Source: Pseudomonadota bacterium
GTDB lineage: Bacteria > Pseudomonadota > Gammaproteobacteria > Burkholderiales > Burkholderiaceae_F
NCBI GenBank assembly: GCA_023443095.1
Contig: JAEZVV010000190.1
Span: 1-57,735, forward strand
Reading direction: 5' to 3'
Length of the DNA: 57,735 nucleotides
Positions 41,920 through 50,497 of the stretch are shown piece by piece. Position 1 is the stretch's first letter. Each line of letters opens with the position of its first letter. The notes beneath the pieces were generated by a model. The model saw only the letters and a program-made list of their open reading frames with translations. It did not search any database and was not told the DNA's origin. Position numbers and translations under genes: made by a program.

Positions 41920-42053
41920 CCGGTAGGGAGCCGGAGACAACGGTAAGCGATGGCGGCGCCGTGAGTCCAATGTCGGCGGCGGGAGTGCAAAAACCCAAAG
42001 CCCGGAATGGAACGGGGCGCGGACAGCTCCGCGCCCCGAGGCTGGCGCCGGAA

Positions 42054-45000
42054 TCAGGCGGCGCGCGGCTTGATGCTGATCACCTGGGCCGGCGCCTGGC
42101 CACGCCAGCGGGCCAGCAGTTCGCTCCAGCGGGCGCGGGCGGCGACAAGGTTTTTCTCTTTGACGTGGCCGTAGCCGCGGATCGTCTCCGGCAGGCAGGC
42201 GAGTTCGATCGCCAGTTCGAGTTTGTCGGCCTTGAGCCCTGCCAGCAGCTCATCGATCAAGGCCTCGTAGTCGGCGATCAGCTGGCGCTCGCCGCGCCGT
42301 TCGGCGCTGCGGCCGAAGGGGTCGAAGGCGGTGCCGCGCAGGAACTTTGCCCGCGCCACCCAGCGCATCGCGGTCTGCATCCAGGGGCCGAAGCGTTGCT
42401 TCTGCAGTTCGCCCGTCACGGGATCGGTCTTGGCGAAGAGCGGTGGCGCCAGGTAGTAGTTGAGCTGGAAGGGTTTGCCGTTCACACCCTCGAACTGCTC
42501 GGCGAGCCGCGCATGGAAAGCCGGGTCGCTGTGCAGGCGAGCCACTTCGTATTCGTCCTTGTAGGCCATCAGCTTGAAGCTGTAGCGAGCGACGGCTTCG
42601 GCCAGGCGGGACGACTGCAGGCGGTCGCTTTCGACCTGGCGCACGCGTTCGACCAGGCGTTCGTAACGGCTCGCGTAAGCGGCGTCCTGATACGCGGTGA
42701 GGAACTCGACCCGGCGCGCCACCAGTTCGGCGAGCGAGTTGGCGGGGCGCTTCAACTCGACCACGGTCGATTCGGGGAAGGCAGCGCGCTTGACGGCGTC
42801 GAGGTCGTGCGCCGCCACTCGCCCCCATTCGAAGGCCCGCTGGTTGGCCGCAACGGCCTGGCCGTTGAGTTCGATCGCCCGCAGCAGCGACTCATGCGCG
42901 AGCGGAATCCAGCCTTTCTGCCACGCGTAACCCATCACGAAGGGGTTGGTGTAGATGCCGTCGCCGAGCAGGGCGGTGGCCAGAGCCGTGGCGTCGATCA
43001 AGGCGCAGTCGGCCTCGTTGCCGACTGCTTCGCGCACCTGCTGGCTCATGTTGCCGCCGGCGAAGGCCCAGTCGGGGTTCTTGACGAAGGCGGCGGTCGG
43101 GCTCTCGGCCGTGTTGATCACGGCGCGGGTCTTGCCGGGCTGGATCTTGGAGAGCGCCTCGTTGCTGCAGCTCACGATCAGGTCGCAGCCGAGCAATAGA
43201 TCGGCCTCGCCCATCGCGATCCGGGTCGCGTACAGATCTTCCGGTGTGGCGGCGATCTGCACATGGCTGAACACCGCGCCGCCCTTTTGCGCCAGGCCCG
43301 CCATGTCGAGCACCGACAGGCCGCGGCCTTCGATGTGAGCGGCCATGCCGAGCAGCTGGCCGATGGTGACCACGCCGGTGCCGCCGACGCCGGTGATGAC
43401 GATGCCGAAGTTGCGGCCGGCGACGATGGCGGGCAGCTCGGGGTGTGGCAGGGCGGGCAGCTCGGCGCTGGCGGCCTTGCGCTTCTTCGGCTGCGCGCCT
43501 TCGAGCGTGATCAAGCTCGGGCAGAAGCCTTTCAGGCAGCTGAAGTCCTTGTTGCAGCTCGACTGGTTGATGCGGCGCTTGCGGCCGAACTCGGTTTCGA
43601 GCGGCTCGACCGACAGGCAGTTCGACTTCACCGAGCAGTCGCCGCAGCCCTCGCACACGGCTTCGTTGATCACGGTGCGGCGCGGCGGGTCGGGGAACAT
43701 CGTGCGGTCGGGCGTGTTCTGCTTGCGGCGCCGGCGCTTTTCGCTGGCGCAGGTCTGGTCGTAGATCAGCACGCTCACGCCCGGATACTCGCGCAGCTCG
43801 CGCTGCACGCGGTCGAGTTCGTCGCGGTGGTAGACCGGCACTCCCGGAGCCAGGTCCCAGGCATGGCCGGTCGCGCCCTTGGCATTGGTCGCGCTGTGGT
43901 CAAGCTCGTGGGTGGCGTCGTATTTCTGCGGCTCGTCGGTAACGATGACGATCTTTTTCACGCCTTCGGCCGCCATCTGCTGCGTGATCTGCGGCACGGT
44001 GAGCTGGCCGTCGACGGTCTGGCCGCCGGTCATGGCCACGGCGTCGTTGAACAGGATCTTGTAGGTGATGGGGACCTTGGCCGCCACCGCCGCCCGCACC
44101 GCCAGGTAACCCGAGTGGAAGTAGGTGCCGTCGCCGAGGTTGGCGAAGATGTGTTTCTCTTTCGTGAACGGTGCCTGGCCGATCCAGGGCACCCCTTCGC
44201 CGCCCATCTGGGTGAAGGTCTCGGTCCGGCGGTCCTGCCAGATCACCATGTAGTGGCAGCCGATGCCGGCCACCGCGCGCGAGCCTTCGGGCACGACGGT
44301 GCTGGTGTTGTGCGGGCAGCCCGAGCAGTAGAAGGGTGGGCGCTCGGTCACCACCCGCGGGCGGGCGAGCGCTTTTTCCTTGGCTTCGATCAGCGCCAGC
44401 CGCGTCGCCATGCGGGCCCGCACTTCGCTTGGCAGTTCCAGTTTGCCGATCCGCGTGGCGATCGCCTTGGCGATCAAGGCCGGGCTGAACTCGTAATGCG
44501 CGGGCAGGATCCAGTTGCCTTGCGGCACGGACCACTCGCCGCCGTCTTTCTGGTCGAACTTGCCGGTCACTCGCGGCACCTTGCGGCCGCGGCCGACCCA
44601 GTTGAAAAGCTCTTCCTTCAGCTGGTATTCGATCACCTGGCGCTTCTCTTCGACCACCAGCACTTCTTCCAGGCCGTCGCAGAACTCGGAGATGCCCTGC
44701 GCCTCGAGCGGCCACACCATGCCGACCTTGAAAAGTTTGATGCCGAGCTGGCGGCAGGTCGGTTCGTCGAGGCCGAGGTCGACCAGCGCCTGGCGGGTGT
44801 CGAGATAAGCCTTGCCGGAAGCGACGATGCCGAAACGTGCGTTGGGCGCGTCGATCGCGGTGTAGTTGAGGCGGTTGGCGCGCGCATAGGCGAGTGCGGC
44901 GTAGAGCTTGTAGTCGAGCAGGCGCGCTTCCTGCGCGAGCGGGGTGTCGGGCCAGCGGATGTTGAGGCCGTCGGGCGGCAGGACGAAGTCCTGCGGTAGC

Positions 45001-45695
45001 GCGATCTGCACCCGGGCGGGGTCGATCATGACGCTGGCCGAGGCTTCGACCACCTCGGTCACGGTTTTCATGCCTACCCACAGGCCGGTCCAGCGGCTCA
45101 TCGCGTAGCCGTGCAGACCCAGGTCCAGGTACTCCTGGACCGTGGCGGGGTAGAGCACCGGGATCAGGCAGGCCTTGAGGATGTGGTCGCTCTGGTGCGG
45201 CAGGGTCGAACTCTTGGCCGCGTGGTCGTCGCCCGCGATCACCAGCACCCCGCCGTGGCGGCTGGTGCCGGCGGCGTTGGCGTGTTTGAACACGTCGCCG
45301 CAGCGGTCCACCCCCGGGCCCTTGCCGTACCACATGGCAAACACGCCGTCGTAGTTGGCGCCGGGGTTCAAGTTGAGCTGCTGCGTTCCCCACACGCTGG
45401 TGGCGGCGAGGTCTTCGTTGAGCCCGGGCTGGAACCGGATGTGCTGGGCATCCAGGTATTTCTGGGCGCGCTGCGCGGTCAGGTCGACCGAGCCCAGCGG
45501 GCTGCCGCGGTAGCCGGTCAGAAAACCTGCGGTATTGAGCCCGGCGCTCGCGTCGCGGCTGCGTTGCAGCATCAGCAGGCGGATCAGCGCCTGGGTGCCG
45601 CTCATGTAGGCACGGCCCTTTTCCAGGGTCCATTTGTCGTCGAGCGACACCTCCGTCAGCGCGCGGCGGACGGAGTCGGGCAGGGGAGCATTCAT
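42054..45695 (-). CDS. Indolepyruvate ferredoxin oxidoreductase (fused, IorAB-type)
   Basis: A 1213-residue TPP- and iron-sulfur-dependent enzyme that oxidises 2-oxo acids such as indolepyruvate or phenylpyruvate to acyl-CoA. The N-terminal half is the pyrimidine-binding part (TAGFLTGYRGSPLGSVDLTA; GKGPGVDRCGDVFKHANAAG). The TPP part has CSGCPHNTSTVVP, FANLGDGTYFHSGYLAVRAA and ILFNDAVAMTGGQTVDGQL. A ferredoxin-like insert has two cysteine groups (CEGCGDCSVKSNCLSVEP; CNKDFSCLKGFCP). The gamma-type domain starts GIVITGVGGTGVVTIGQLLG. The single-chain length matches the betaproteobacterial fused type used in aerobic aromatic amino-acid breakdown. A palindrome lies just upstream. Confidence 0.92.
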   Translation of the reverse strand: MNAPLPDSVRRALTEVSLDDKWTLEKGRAYMSGTQALIRLLMLQRSRDASAGLNTAGFLTGYRGSPLGSVDLTAQRAQKYLDAQHIRFQPGLNEDLAATSVWGTQQLNLNPGANYDGVFAMWYGKGPGVDRCGDVFKHANAAGTSRHGGVLVIAGDDHAAKSSTLPHQSDHILKACLIPVLYPATVQEYLDLGLHGYAMSRWTGLWVGMKTVTEVVEASASVMIDPARVQIALPQDFVLPPDGLNIRWPDTPLAQEARLLDYKLYAALAYARANRLNYTAIDAPNARFGIVASGKAYLDTRQALVDLGLDEPTCRQLGIKLFKVGMVWPLEAQGISEFCDGLEEVLVVEEKRQVIEYQLKEELFNWVGRGRKVPRVTGKFDQKDGGEWSVPQGNWILPAHYEFSPALIAKAIATRIGKLELPSEVRARMATRLALIEAKEKALARPRVVTERPPFYCSGCPHNTSTVVPEGSRAVAGIGCHYMVIWQDRRTETFTQMGGEGVPWIGQAPFTKEKHIFANLGDGTYFHSGYLAVRAAVAAKVPITYKILFNDAVAMTGGQTVDGQLTVPQITQQMAAEGVKKIVIVTDEPQKYDATHELDHSATNAKGATGHAWDLAPGVPVYHRDELDRVQRELREYPGVSVLIYDQTCASEKRRRRKQNTPDRTMFPDPPRRTVINEAVCEGCGDCSVKSNCLSVEPLETEFGRKRRINQSSCNKDFSCLKGFCPSLITLEGAQPKKRKAASAELPALPHPELPAIVAGRNFGIVITGVGGTGVVTIGQLLGMAAHIEGRGLSVLDMAGLAQKGGAVFSHVQIAATPEDLYATRIAMGEADLLLGCDLIVSCSNEALSKIQPGKTRAVINTAESPTAAFVKNPDWAFAGGNMSQQVREAVGNEADCALIDATALATALLGDGIYTNPFVMGYAWQKGWIPLAHESLLRAIELNGQAVAANQRAFEWGRVAAHDLDAVKRAAFPESTVVELKRPANSLAELVARRVEFLTAYQDAAYASRYERLVERVRQVESDRLQSSRLAEAVARYSFKLMAYKDEYEVARLHSDPAFHARLAEQFEGVNGKPFQLNYYLAPPLFAKTDPVTGELQKQRFGPWMQTAMRWVARAKFLRGTAFDPFGRSAERRGERQLIADYEALIDELLAGLKADKLELAIELACLPETIRGYGHVKEKNLVAARARWSELLARWRGQAPAQVISIKPRAA

Positions 45696-45711
45696 GCGGC
45701 AGGGCCTTTAA

Positions 45712-45730
45712 CCAAAAATCGTGTTTTTGG
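45712..45730 (-). promoter_or_regulatory. Palindrome just upstream of the indolepyruvate oxidoreductase gene
   Basis: CCAAAAA (45712-45718), spacer TCGTG, TTTTTGG (45724-45730): a perfect 7-bp inverted repeat lying 17 bases before the start codon. It could be an operator or a 5'-UTR hairpin. The binding protein is unknown. Confidence 0.5.
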
Positions 45731-45908
45731 GCGCGTGCGGCGGTGTGTCTCGCACCTGTCGCGCGCGGCCGTTGAGCGACTTGTGGTCGCGCTCGGCATT
45801 CGGGAAAACCAGCGTGCGCGAGGCTAACATGGCCTTAGTGCGGCCTCAATGAAAGCCCTGCCGGCTTGTCGTCCAGGCGTTCTGATCTCGACTTCCGGAG
45901 GATTACCT

Positions 45909-45983
45909 ATGGCAATTCAAGAGGGCTGGCCGCATATAGGCAGTTCCGCGGCAATCGCCGCGCTTAAAGTCCAGGACCCTTGA
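45909..45983 (+). CDS. 24-residue ORF coupled to the downstream membrane-protein gene
   Basis: A 24-codon ORF (starts MAIQEGWPHIG) with an excellent ribosome site, GGAGGA at 45897-45902, 6 bases ahead of ATG. Its TGA shares its last base with the ATG of the next gene (TGATG at 45981-45985), the classic arrangement for translational coupling. The ribosome site is far stronger than the one before the downstream gene. It is too short for domains; there is no run of a single amino acid that would suggest an attenuator. It could be a leader peptide, a small protein, or a translational activator for the downstream gene. Confidence 0.62.
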   Translation: MAIQEGWPHIGSSAAIAALKVQDP

Positions 45984-46327
45984 TGCGTGTCTACGTCGTT
46001 CGCAGCCCCTTCGCTCGCAACCCCTTAGCCCGCTTCGCATTGGGCCTGGCCGCCGTGCTCGCCCTGGTCGGCATCGTGCTGGTGGTGTTGCCTCTGCTTG
46101 GCATCGCGCTCGCGGTCGCCCTGGTGGGCGTGGTGGCCTTGGCCCTCGCCGGATTGGTGATGCGATTTTTCTTCGGCAAGCGCCTGCAGCAGGCGGCCGA
46201 AGCCGCCACGGCGCAAACGGCCGGGCCGAGCGCGGGTCAGCCGCGGCGCTGGCGCAGCAGCACGCAGGACGTGCAGGACGTCGAGGTGGTCGAAGTCGTG
46301 CGCGAGATTGACCGTCCCAAACCCTAA
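45983..46327 (+). CDS. Small membrane protein of unknown function
   Basis: A 114-residue protein with two adjacent hydrophobic segments (LGLAAVLALVGIVLVVLPLL and ALAVALVGVVALALAGLVM), then a basic and polar tail ending in acidic QDVQDVEVVEVVREID. The frame allows a TTG at 45980, but ATG 45983 is better placed and overlaps the stop of the 24-codon ORF. It may form a small hairpin membrane protein. No known family recognised. Confidence 0.72.
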   Translation: MRVYVVRSPFARNPLARFALGLAAVLALVGIVLVVLPLLGIALAVALVGVVALALAGLVMRFFFGKRLQQAAEAATAQTAGPSAGQPRRWRSSTQDVQDVEVVEVVREIDRPKP

Positions 46328-46341
46328 GTTTCTCTAGCGAC

Positions 46342-46363
46342 GCCGGGTCAAGCGGGACCCGGC
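46342..46363. terminator. Hairpin between convergent genes
   Basis: GCCGGGTC (46342-46349), 6-base loop, GACCCGGC (46356-46363), lying between the convergent ends of the small membrane-protein gene and the cardiolipin synthase gene. There is no strong T-run, so intrinsic termination is only possible. Confidence 0.45.
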
Positions 46364-46368
46364 TCGGT

Positions 46369-47826
46369 TCACAGCAGGGGCGACGCCAGGAAACACGCCC
46401 CTTCCTTGAGCCGCTCCCGCAGCGGACGCGCGCGCCAGCGGGCCGCGTCGAGCGGGACGGCCGCCGCCTCGTAGCTCTGCTGAAGCGCCACCAGGGAACG
46501 CGTGAAGGCAGCGTCGAAGACCAGCAGCATCAGCTCGAAGTTGAGGTGCAGGCTGCGGGTGTCGAGGTTGACGGTGCCGAAAAGGGCGAACTGTTCGTCG
46601 ACCGTGATGCTCTTGGTGTGCAAGAGACCGCCGCGAAACAGCAGCACCCGGATTCCCGCGCTCAGCAAGTCGTCGAAATAGCGGCGGCTGGCGTATTTCA
46701 CCAGGCGCGAGTCGTTTCTTTCCGGCACCAGCAGGCGCACCTCGACGCCGCGCAAGGCCGCGTTCTGCAAGGCGATCGTGAGCGGTTCGCCGGGCACGAA
46801 ATACGGGGTGGTGAGCAGGATGCGCCGCTCGGCGCGGTTGATCGCCTCGATGATCAGGCGGCGGTTGGCGTCGAGCACCGAGGTCGGGCCCGAAGGCACC
46901 ACCACCACCTGGGCCGAGCCCGGGTTGGTCGCGGGCGGCGGTGGCAGCAGCCCGGTCGCGGCCAGGGTCGGCAGCGGCGACTGCAGAGTCCAGTCGTAGA
47001 CGAACACCGCTTCGAGCGAGGCCACGGTCGGGCCCTGGATCCGCGCCATGGCGTCGATCCACTCGCCCACGCCCGCGTCCTGCTTGAAATAACGCGGGTC
47101 GACCAGGTTCATGCTGCCGGTGTAGGCGATTTCGCTGTCGATCACGACGATTTTCCGGTGCAGGCGCAGGTCGGCCCGGACAAAGGCGATCTCCCACAAA
47201 CGGACCTGCATCGCGGTGGCGATTTCGACGCCGGCTTCCCGCATCAGGCGCGGCCAATGCGAAGCGAGAAAGGCCTTGCTGCCGAGCGCGTCGAGCAGCA
47301 GCCGGCACTGCACACCGCGCTGCGCGGCGCGCATCAAAGCCAGCGCCACCCGATCGGCGTCGCCGCCTTCGTTCCAGATGTAGAAGGCCAACTTGACGCG
47401 GGTGTGGGCGGCGTCGATGTCGTCCGCCATCCGCTGCAGGATGGTGGCCGTGTCGGCCATCAGTTCCAGGCTCGAGCCCGCGGTCAAGGGCAGCTCGCCC
47501 AGGCGGGTGGCAAGATGGGCCAGCTGCTGGTTGGAGGCCGACAGGCAAATCGCGTTCCTGGTTGCGGCGGCCGGCAACTGGGCGGCCAGCGTCGGCCAGC
47601 GTTCGAGCGCGGCACGCATGCGGCGGGCGCGCAGGCGGCCGATCGGGCGTTCGCCCAGCATCAGGTAGAGCCCGAAACCGACGTAGGGCAGGGCGACCGT
47701 GAGCAGGATCCACGCAAACGAGCTGCCGGGCGGGTGGCGGGTCAGGATCACACGCAGGGTGACCCCGACGATAAGAGCGACCTGGATGAAAATCGCTAGT
47801 GCACTGTTCCAACCCCAGTCCGTCAT
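46369..47826 (-). CDS. cls: Cardiolipin synthase (phospholipase D family)
   Basis: A 485-residue cardiolipin synthase. Two N-terminal hydrophobic segments (ALAIFIQVALIVGVTLRVIL; SSFAWILLTVALPYVGFGLY) anchor it in the inner membrane. The two HKD active sites are HRKIVVIDSEIAYTGSMNL (about 222) and HTKSITVDEQFALFGTVNLD (about 402). ATG 47826 follows a purine-rich GAGGAAGG; the upstream frame is noise. It condenses phosphatidylglycerol (or PG with another lipid) to cardiolipin. Divergent from the M3 oligopeptidase gene. Confidence 0.93.
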   Translation of the reverse strand: MTDWGWNSALAIFIQVALIVGVTLRVILTRHPPGSSFAWILLTVALPYVGFGLYLMLGERPIGRLRARRMRAALERWPTLAAQLPAAATRNAICLSASNQQLAHLATRLGELPLTAGSSLELMADTATILQRMADDIDAAHTRVKLAFYIWNEGGDADRVALALMRAAQRGVQCRLLLDALGSKAFLASHWPRLMREAGVEIATAMQVRLWEIAFVRADLRLHRKIVVIDSEIAYTGSMNLVDPRYFKQDAGVGEWIDAMARIQGPTVASLEAVFVYDWTLQSPLPTLAATGLLPPPPATNPGSAQVVVVPSGPTSVLDANRRLIIEAINRAERRILLTTPYFVPGEPLTIALQNAALRGVEVRLLVPERNDSRLVKYASRRYFDDLLSAGIRVLLFRGGLLHTKSITVDEQFALFGTVNLDTRSLHLNFELMLLVFDAAFTRSLVALQQSYEAAAVPLDAARWRARPLRERLKEGACFLASPLL

Positions 47827-47948
47827 TCCTTCCTCGTTGATCTTGGCGGCTCGCGGTCGCGGCTTGGTCCGAGTGTAGCCACACACCACTTAGGGTTGGA
47901 TCGGGGTGCGAGCCGATAAGATCGCGGCTTTCCCCCGTGGCCCGCCCC

Positions 47949-49997
47949 ATGCCCTTCGACTCGCCCGCTGCCAATCCGCTGCTTGCCGACTGGAGCACCG
48001 CACACCAGTTGCCGCCCTTCGATGCGATCCGCGCCGAACACTTCGTTCCCGCTTTTGAACTCGCCTTGGCAGTCCACCGGGCCGAGGTCGATGCCCTGGC
48101 CGCCGCCCCGGCCGCGGCCGACTTCGCCAATACGATCCTGGCCTTCGACCTCAGCGGCGCCCTGCTCAAACGAGTCGAACGCGTGTTTGCCAACCTGAGC
48201 GCCTCGGCCACCTCGGCCGAGCTGCAGGCGGTCGAACGCGAGATGGCGCCGCGCCTCGCGGCTCACGACAGCGCGCTGTATCAACACGCGGGGATGTTCG
48301 CTCGGATCGACTCGGTGTATTCGCGCCGATCCGAGCCGGGCCTGACGCCCGAACAGCGGCGCCTGACCGAGCGCATCCACCTCGATTTCGTCCGTGCCGG
48401 CGCGCGCCTGGCACCCGCCGCCCGCGCGCGGCTGGCCGCGATCGCCGAACGGCTGGCGGCGCTGCAGACCCAGTTTTCGCAGAACGTTCTGGGCGACGAA
48501 TCGGGCTGGAAGCTGGTGTTGCGTTACCCGGCCGAACTGGCCGGTCTGCCGGCCGCCTTGAAGAGCGCCGCCCGCACGGCCGCGGTCGCGCGCGGCGAGG
48601 CCGACGCCTGGGTGATCACGCTCAGCCGTTCGCTGGTCGTGCCTTTCCTCACTTACAGCGAGCGGCGCGATCTGCGCGAGCTGGCGTTCAAGGCCTGGAC
48701 CCGGCGCGGCGAACTCGATCCGGCGCGCAACAACCACCCGCTGATGCAAGAGATCCTGCAGCTGCGCGCCGAACTGGCGCAGCTGCATGGCTACGCCAGC
48801 TTCGCCGATTATGCCCTGGTCGACCGCATGGCCGGCACGCCGGCTGCGGTGGCGGAGCTGCTGGAGAAGGTCTGGCCTGCTGCCCGCGCCAAGGCGGAAG
48901 CCGAACGCGACCTGCTGCAGGCCGAAGCCGAGGCCCGCGGTGACGGCATCACGCTCGAGCCCTGGGACTGGCGCTTCTACGCCGAGAAGCTGAGGCAGAG
49001 CCGTTACGCGCTCGACGAGACCGAACTCAAGCCCTATTTCTCCCTCGACAACATGGTCGCCGCGGCTTTCGATTGCGCGCAGCGGCTGTTCGGTCTGTCC
49101 TTCGCCCGCCGCGATGATCTTCCGGTCTATCACCCGGACGTGGTGGCCTACGAGGTCAGCAACCGGGCGGGCGAGGTCGTGGCGGTGTTCCTGCACGACA
49201 ACTACGCCCGCGCCAACAAGCGCGGGGGCGCCTGGATGAGCGTCTTCCGCGGCCAATCGCGCGCCGCGGGCGAAGTGATCCCGGTGGTGGTCAACAACAA
49301 CAACTTCGCCCAGGGCGAGCCGACCCTGCTGTCGGTCGACGATGTGCGAACCCTGTTCCACGAGTTCGGCCACGGCCTGCACGGCATGTTGAGCGACGTG
49401 AACTACGAGCGGCTCGGCGGCACCCAGGTCCTGCGCGACTTCGTCGAGCTGCCTTCGCAGATCTTCGAGAACTGGGCGATGGAGCCCGAGGTGCTCAAGC
49501 GTTTCGCCCGCCATGTCGACACCGGCGAGGTGATTCCCGACGCGCTGATGACCAAGCTCGAGCGGGCGCGCCGCTTCAACCAGGGTTTCGAAACTGTCGA
49601 ATACACCGCCTGCGCCTTGCTTGACATGGCCTTGCACGCAACCGACCCCAACGGGCTCGACCTCGAGCGCTTCGAACGCGAGCAATTGGCCCGCCTGGGC
49701 ATGCCGAGCGAGATCGTCCTGCGCCACCGCCTGCCGCATTTCCAGCACCTGTTTTCGAGCGATGCCTACGCCGCCGGTTATTACGTCTACCTGTGGGCAG
49801 AAGTGCTGGACGCCGACGGCTACCAGGCTTTCGTCGAGGCTGGCGATCCGTTCGATGCGGATACTGCCGAACGGCTGCATCGTTGCATCTACGCAGCCGG
49901 CAATACCGTCGAACCGGGGGCGGCCTACCGTGCTTTCCGCGGTCGCGACGCCGCGGTCGAGCCGCTGCTCGCCAAACGCGGCTTGATCGCCGAGTGA
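47949..49997 (+). CDS. prlC: M3-family oligopeptidase A
   Basis: A 682-residue zinc metallopeptidase of the M3 family (oligopeptidase A/PrlC type). The zinc motif HEFGHGLHGML lies at about 471-481, preceded by RTLFHEFG and followed by ELPSQIFENWAMEPEVLKRF. The N-terminal lobe is PLLADWSTAHQLPPFDAIRA. It degrades short peptides and released signal peptides in the cytoplasm. ATG 47949 (MPFDSPAANPLL) is used; a GTG at 47937 is also in frame. Confidence 0.93.
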   Translation: MPFDSPAANPLLADWSTAHQLPPFDAIRAEHFVPAFELALAVHRAEVDALAAAPAAADFANTILAFDLSGALLKRVERVFANLSASATSAELQAVEREMAPRLAAHDSALYQHAGMFARIDSVYSRRSEPGLTPEQRRLTERIHLDFVRAGARLAPAARARLAAIAERLAALQTQFSQNVLGDESGWKLVLRYPAELAGLPAALKSAARTAAVARGEADAWVITLSRSLVVPFLTYSERRDLRELAFKAWTRRGELDPARNNHPLMQEILQLRAELAQLHGYASFADYALVDRMAGTPAAVAELLEKVWPAARAKAEAERDLLQAEAEARGDGITLEPWDWRFYAEKLRQSRYALDETELKPYFSLDNMVAAAFDCAQRLFGLSFARRDDLPVYHPDVVAYEVSNRAGEVVAVFLHDNYARANKRGGAWMSVFRGQSRAAGEVIPVVVNNNNFAQGEPTLLSVDDVRTLFHEFGHGLHGMLSDVNYERLGGTQVLRDFVELPSQIFENWAMEPEVLKRFARHVDTGEVIPDALMTKLERARRFNQGFETVEYTACALLDMALHATDPNGLDLERFEREQLARLGMPSEIVLRHRLPHFQHLFSSDAYAAGYYVYLWAEVLDADGYQAFVEAGDPFDADTAERLHRCIYAAGNTVEPGAAYRAFRGRDAAVEPLLAKRGLIAE

Positions 49998-50235
49998 AAG
50001 AGGCCGGCGGCGCGTTCGACTCAGCGCCCGCCAGACTGACCTAAAGGCCGAAACGCGAGACATGCCGGCGGAGAAGCGCCGATTTTTCGTGCGCGATCGG
50101 CCCGAATCGCGGTCCCGGCACGACGTCGGGCTTTCCCGGGGGGCTAGTGCTGTGCGCGGTGCCGGCTCGATTTGCTTCAAGTCATGCCCCGGGCTTGCCC
50201 GCCTTGTCTGCTGCGCCGCAAAAGCGTAATTTTTG

Positions 50236-50256
50236 AAATGAGACTTGTTTTCATCT
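50236..50256 (+). promoter_or_regulatory. Fur box upstream of feoAB
   Basis: AAATGAGA-C-TTGTTTTCATCT (21 bases, split here for length) closely follows the proteobacterial Fur consensus AAATGAGAATnATTnTCATTT. It ends 9 bases before the feoA start codon and is AT-rich in GC-rich surroundings. It implies iron repression of ferrous iron uptake. Confidence 0.85.
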
Positions 50257-50265
50257 GAGGCGGGC

Positions 50266-50493
50266 ATGACGCTGGATTCACTGGTCGCGGGTTGCGCGGC
50301 GCGGGTTGCGGAGGTGGGCTTTGACGGCCCCATGCGCGAACGCCTGGCTGCGCTCGGCGTCAGCCGCGGCCGCCCGATCGAGGTGATCCATCGACTCGGG
50401 CGCGGCGGTCCGGTCAAGATCCGCGCCGGCCGCACCGAGTTGGTGATGCGCGCCGCCGAAGCCGGCCGCATCAGCGTCGAGCCGAACGCCTGA
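50266..50493 (+). CDS. feoA: Ferrous iron transport protein A
   Basis: A 75-residue cytoplasmic SH3-like FeoA. The family pattern is LVAGCAARVAEVGFDGPMRE, RLAALGVSRGRPIEVIHRLG and PVKIRAGRTELVMRAAEAGR. It stimulates the FeoB transporter. ATG 50266 is used; the frame continues to a TTG upstream that overlaps the Fur box and is unlikely. Four bases separate its stop from the feoB start. Confidence 0.93.
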   Translation: MTLDSLVAGCAARVAEVGFDGPMRERLAALGVSRGRPIEVIHRLGRGGPVKIRAGRTELVMRAAEAGRISVEPNA

Positions 50494-50497
50494 ACCT

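Noticed and set aside
42054..45695. Pyruvate:ferredoxin oxidoreductase as an alternative call
   Set aside because: Domain order (TPP half, cysteine-rich insert, gamma domain last) and length fit the fused indolepyruvate type, not PFOR/NifJ.
50062..50150. A possible 24-codon ORF upstream of the feoA Fur box
   Set aside because: No good ribosome site and an Arg-rich translation. Unlike the ORF at 45,909 it is not coupled to a gene.
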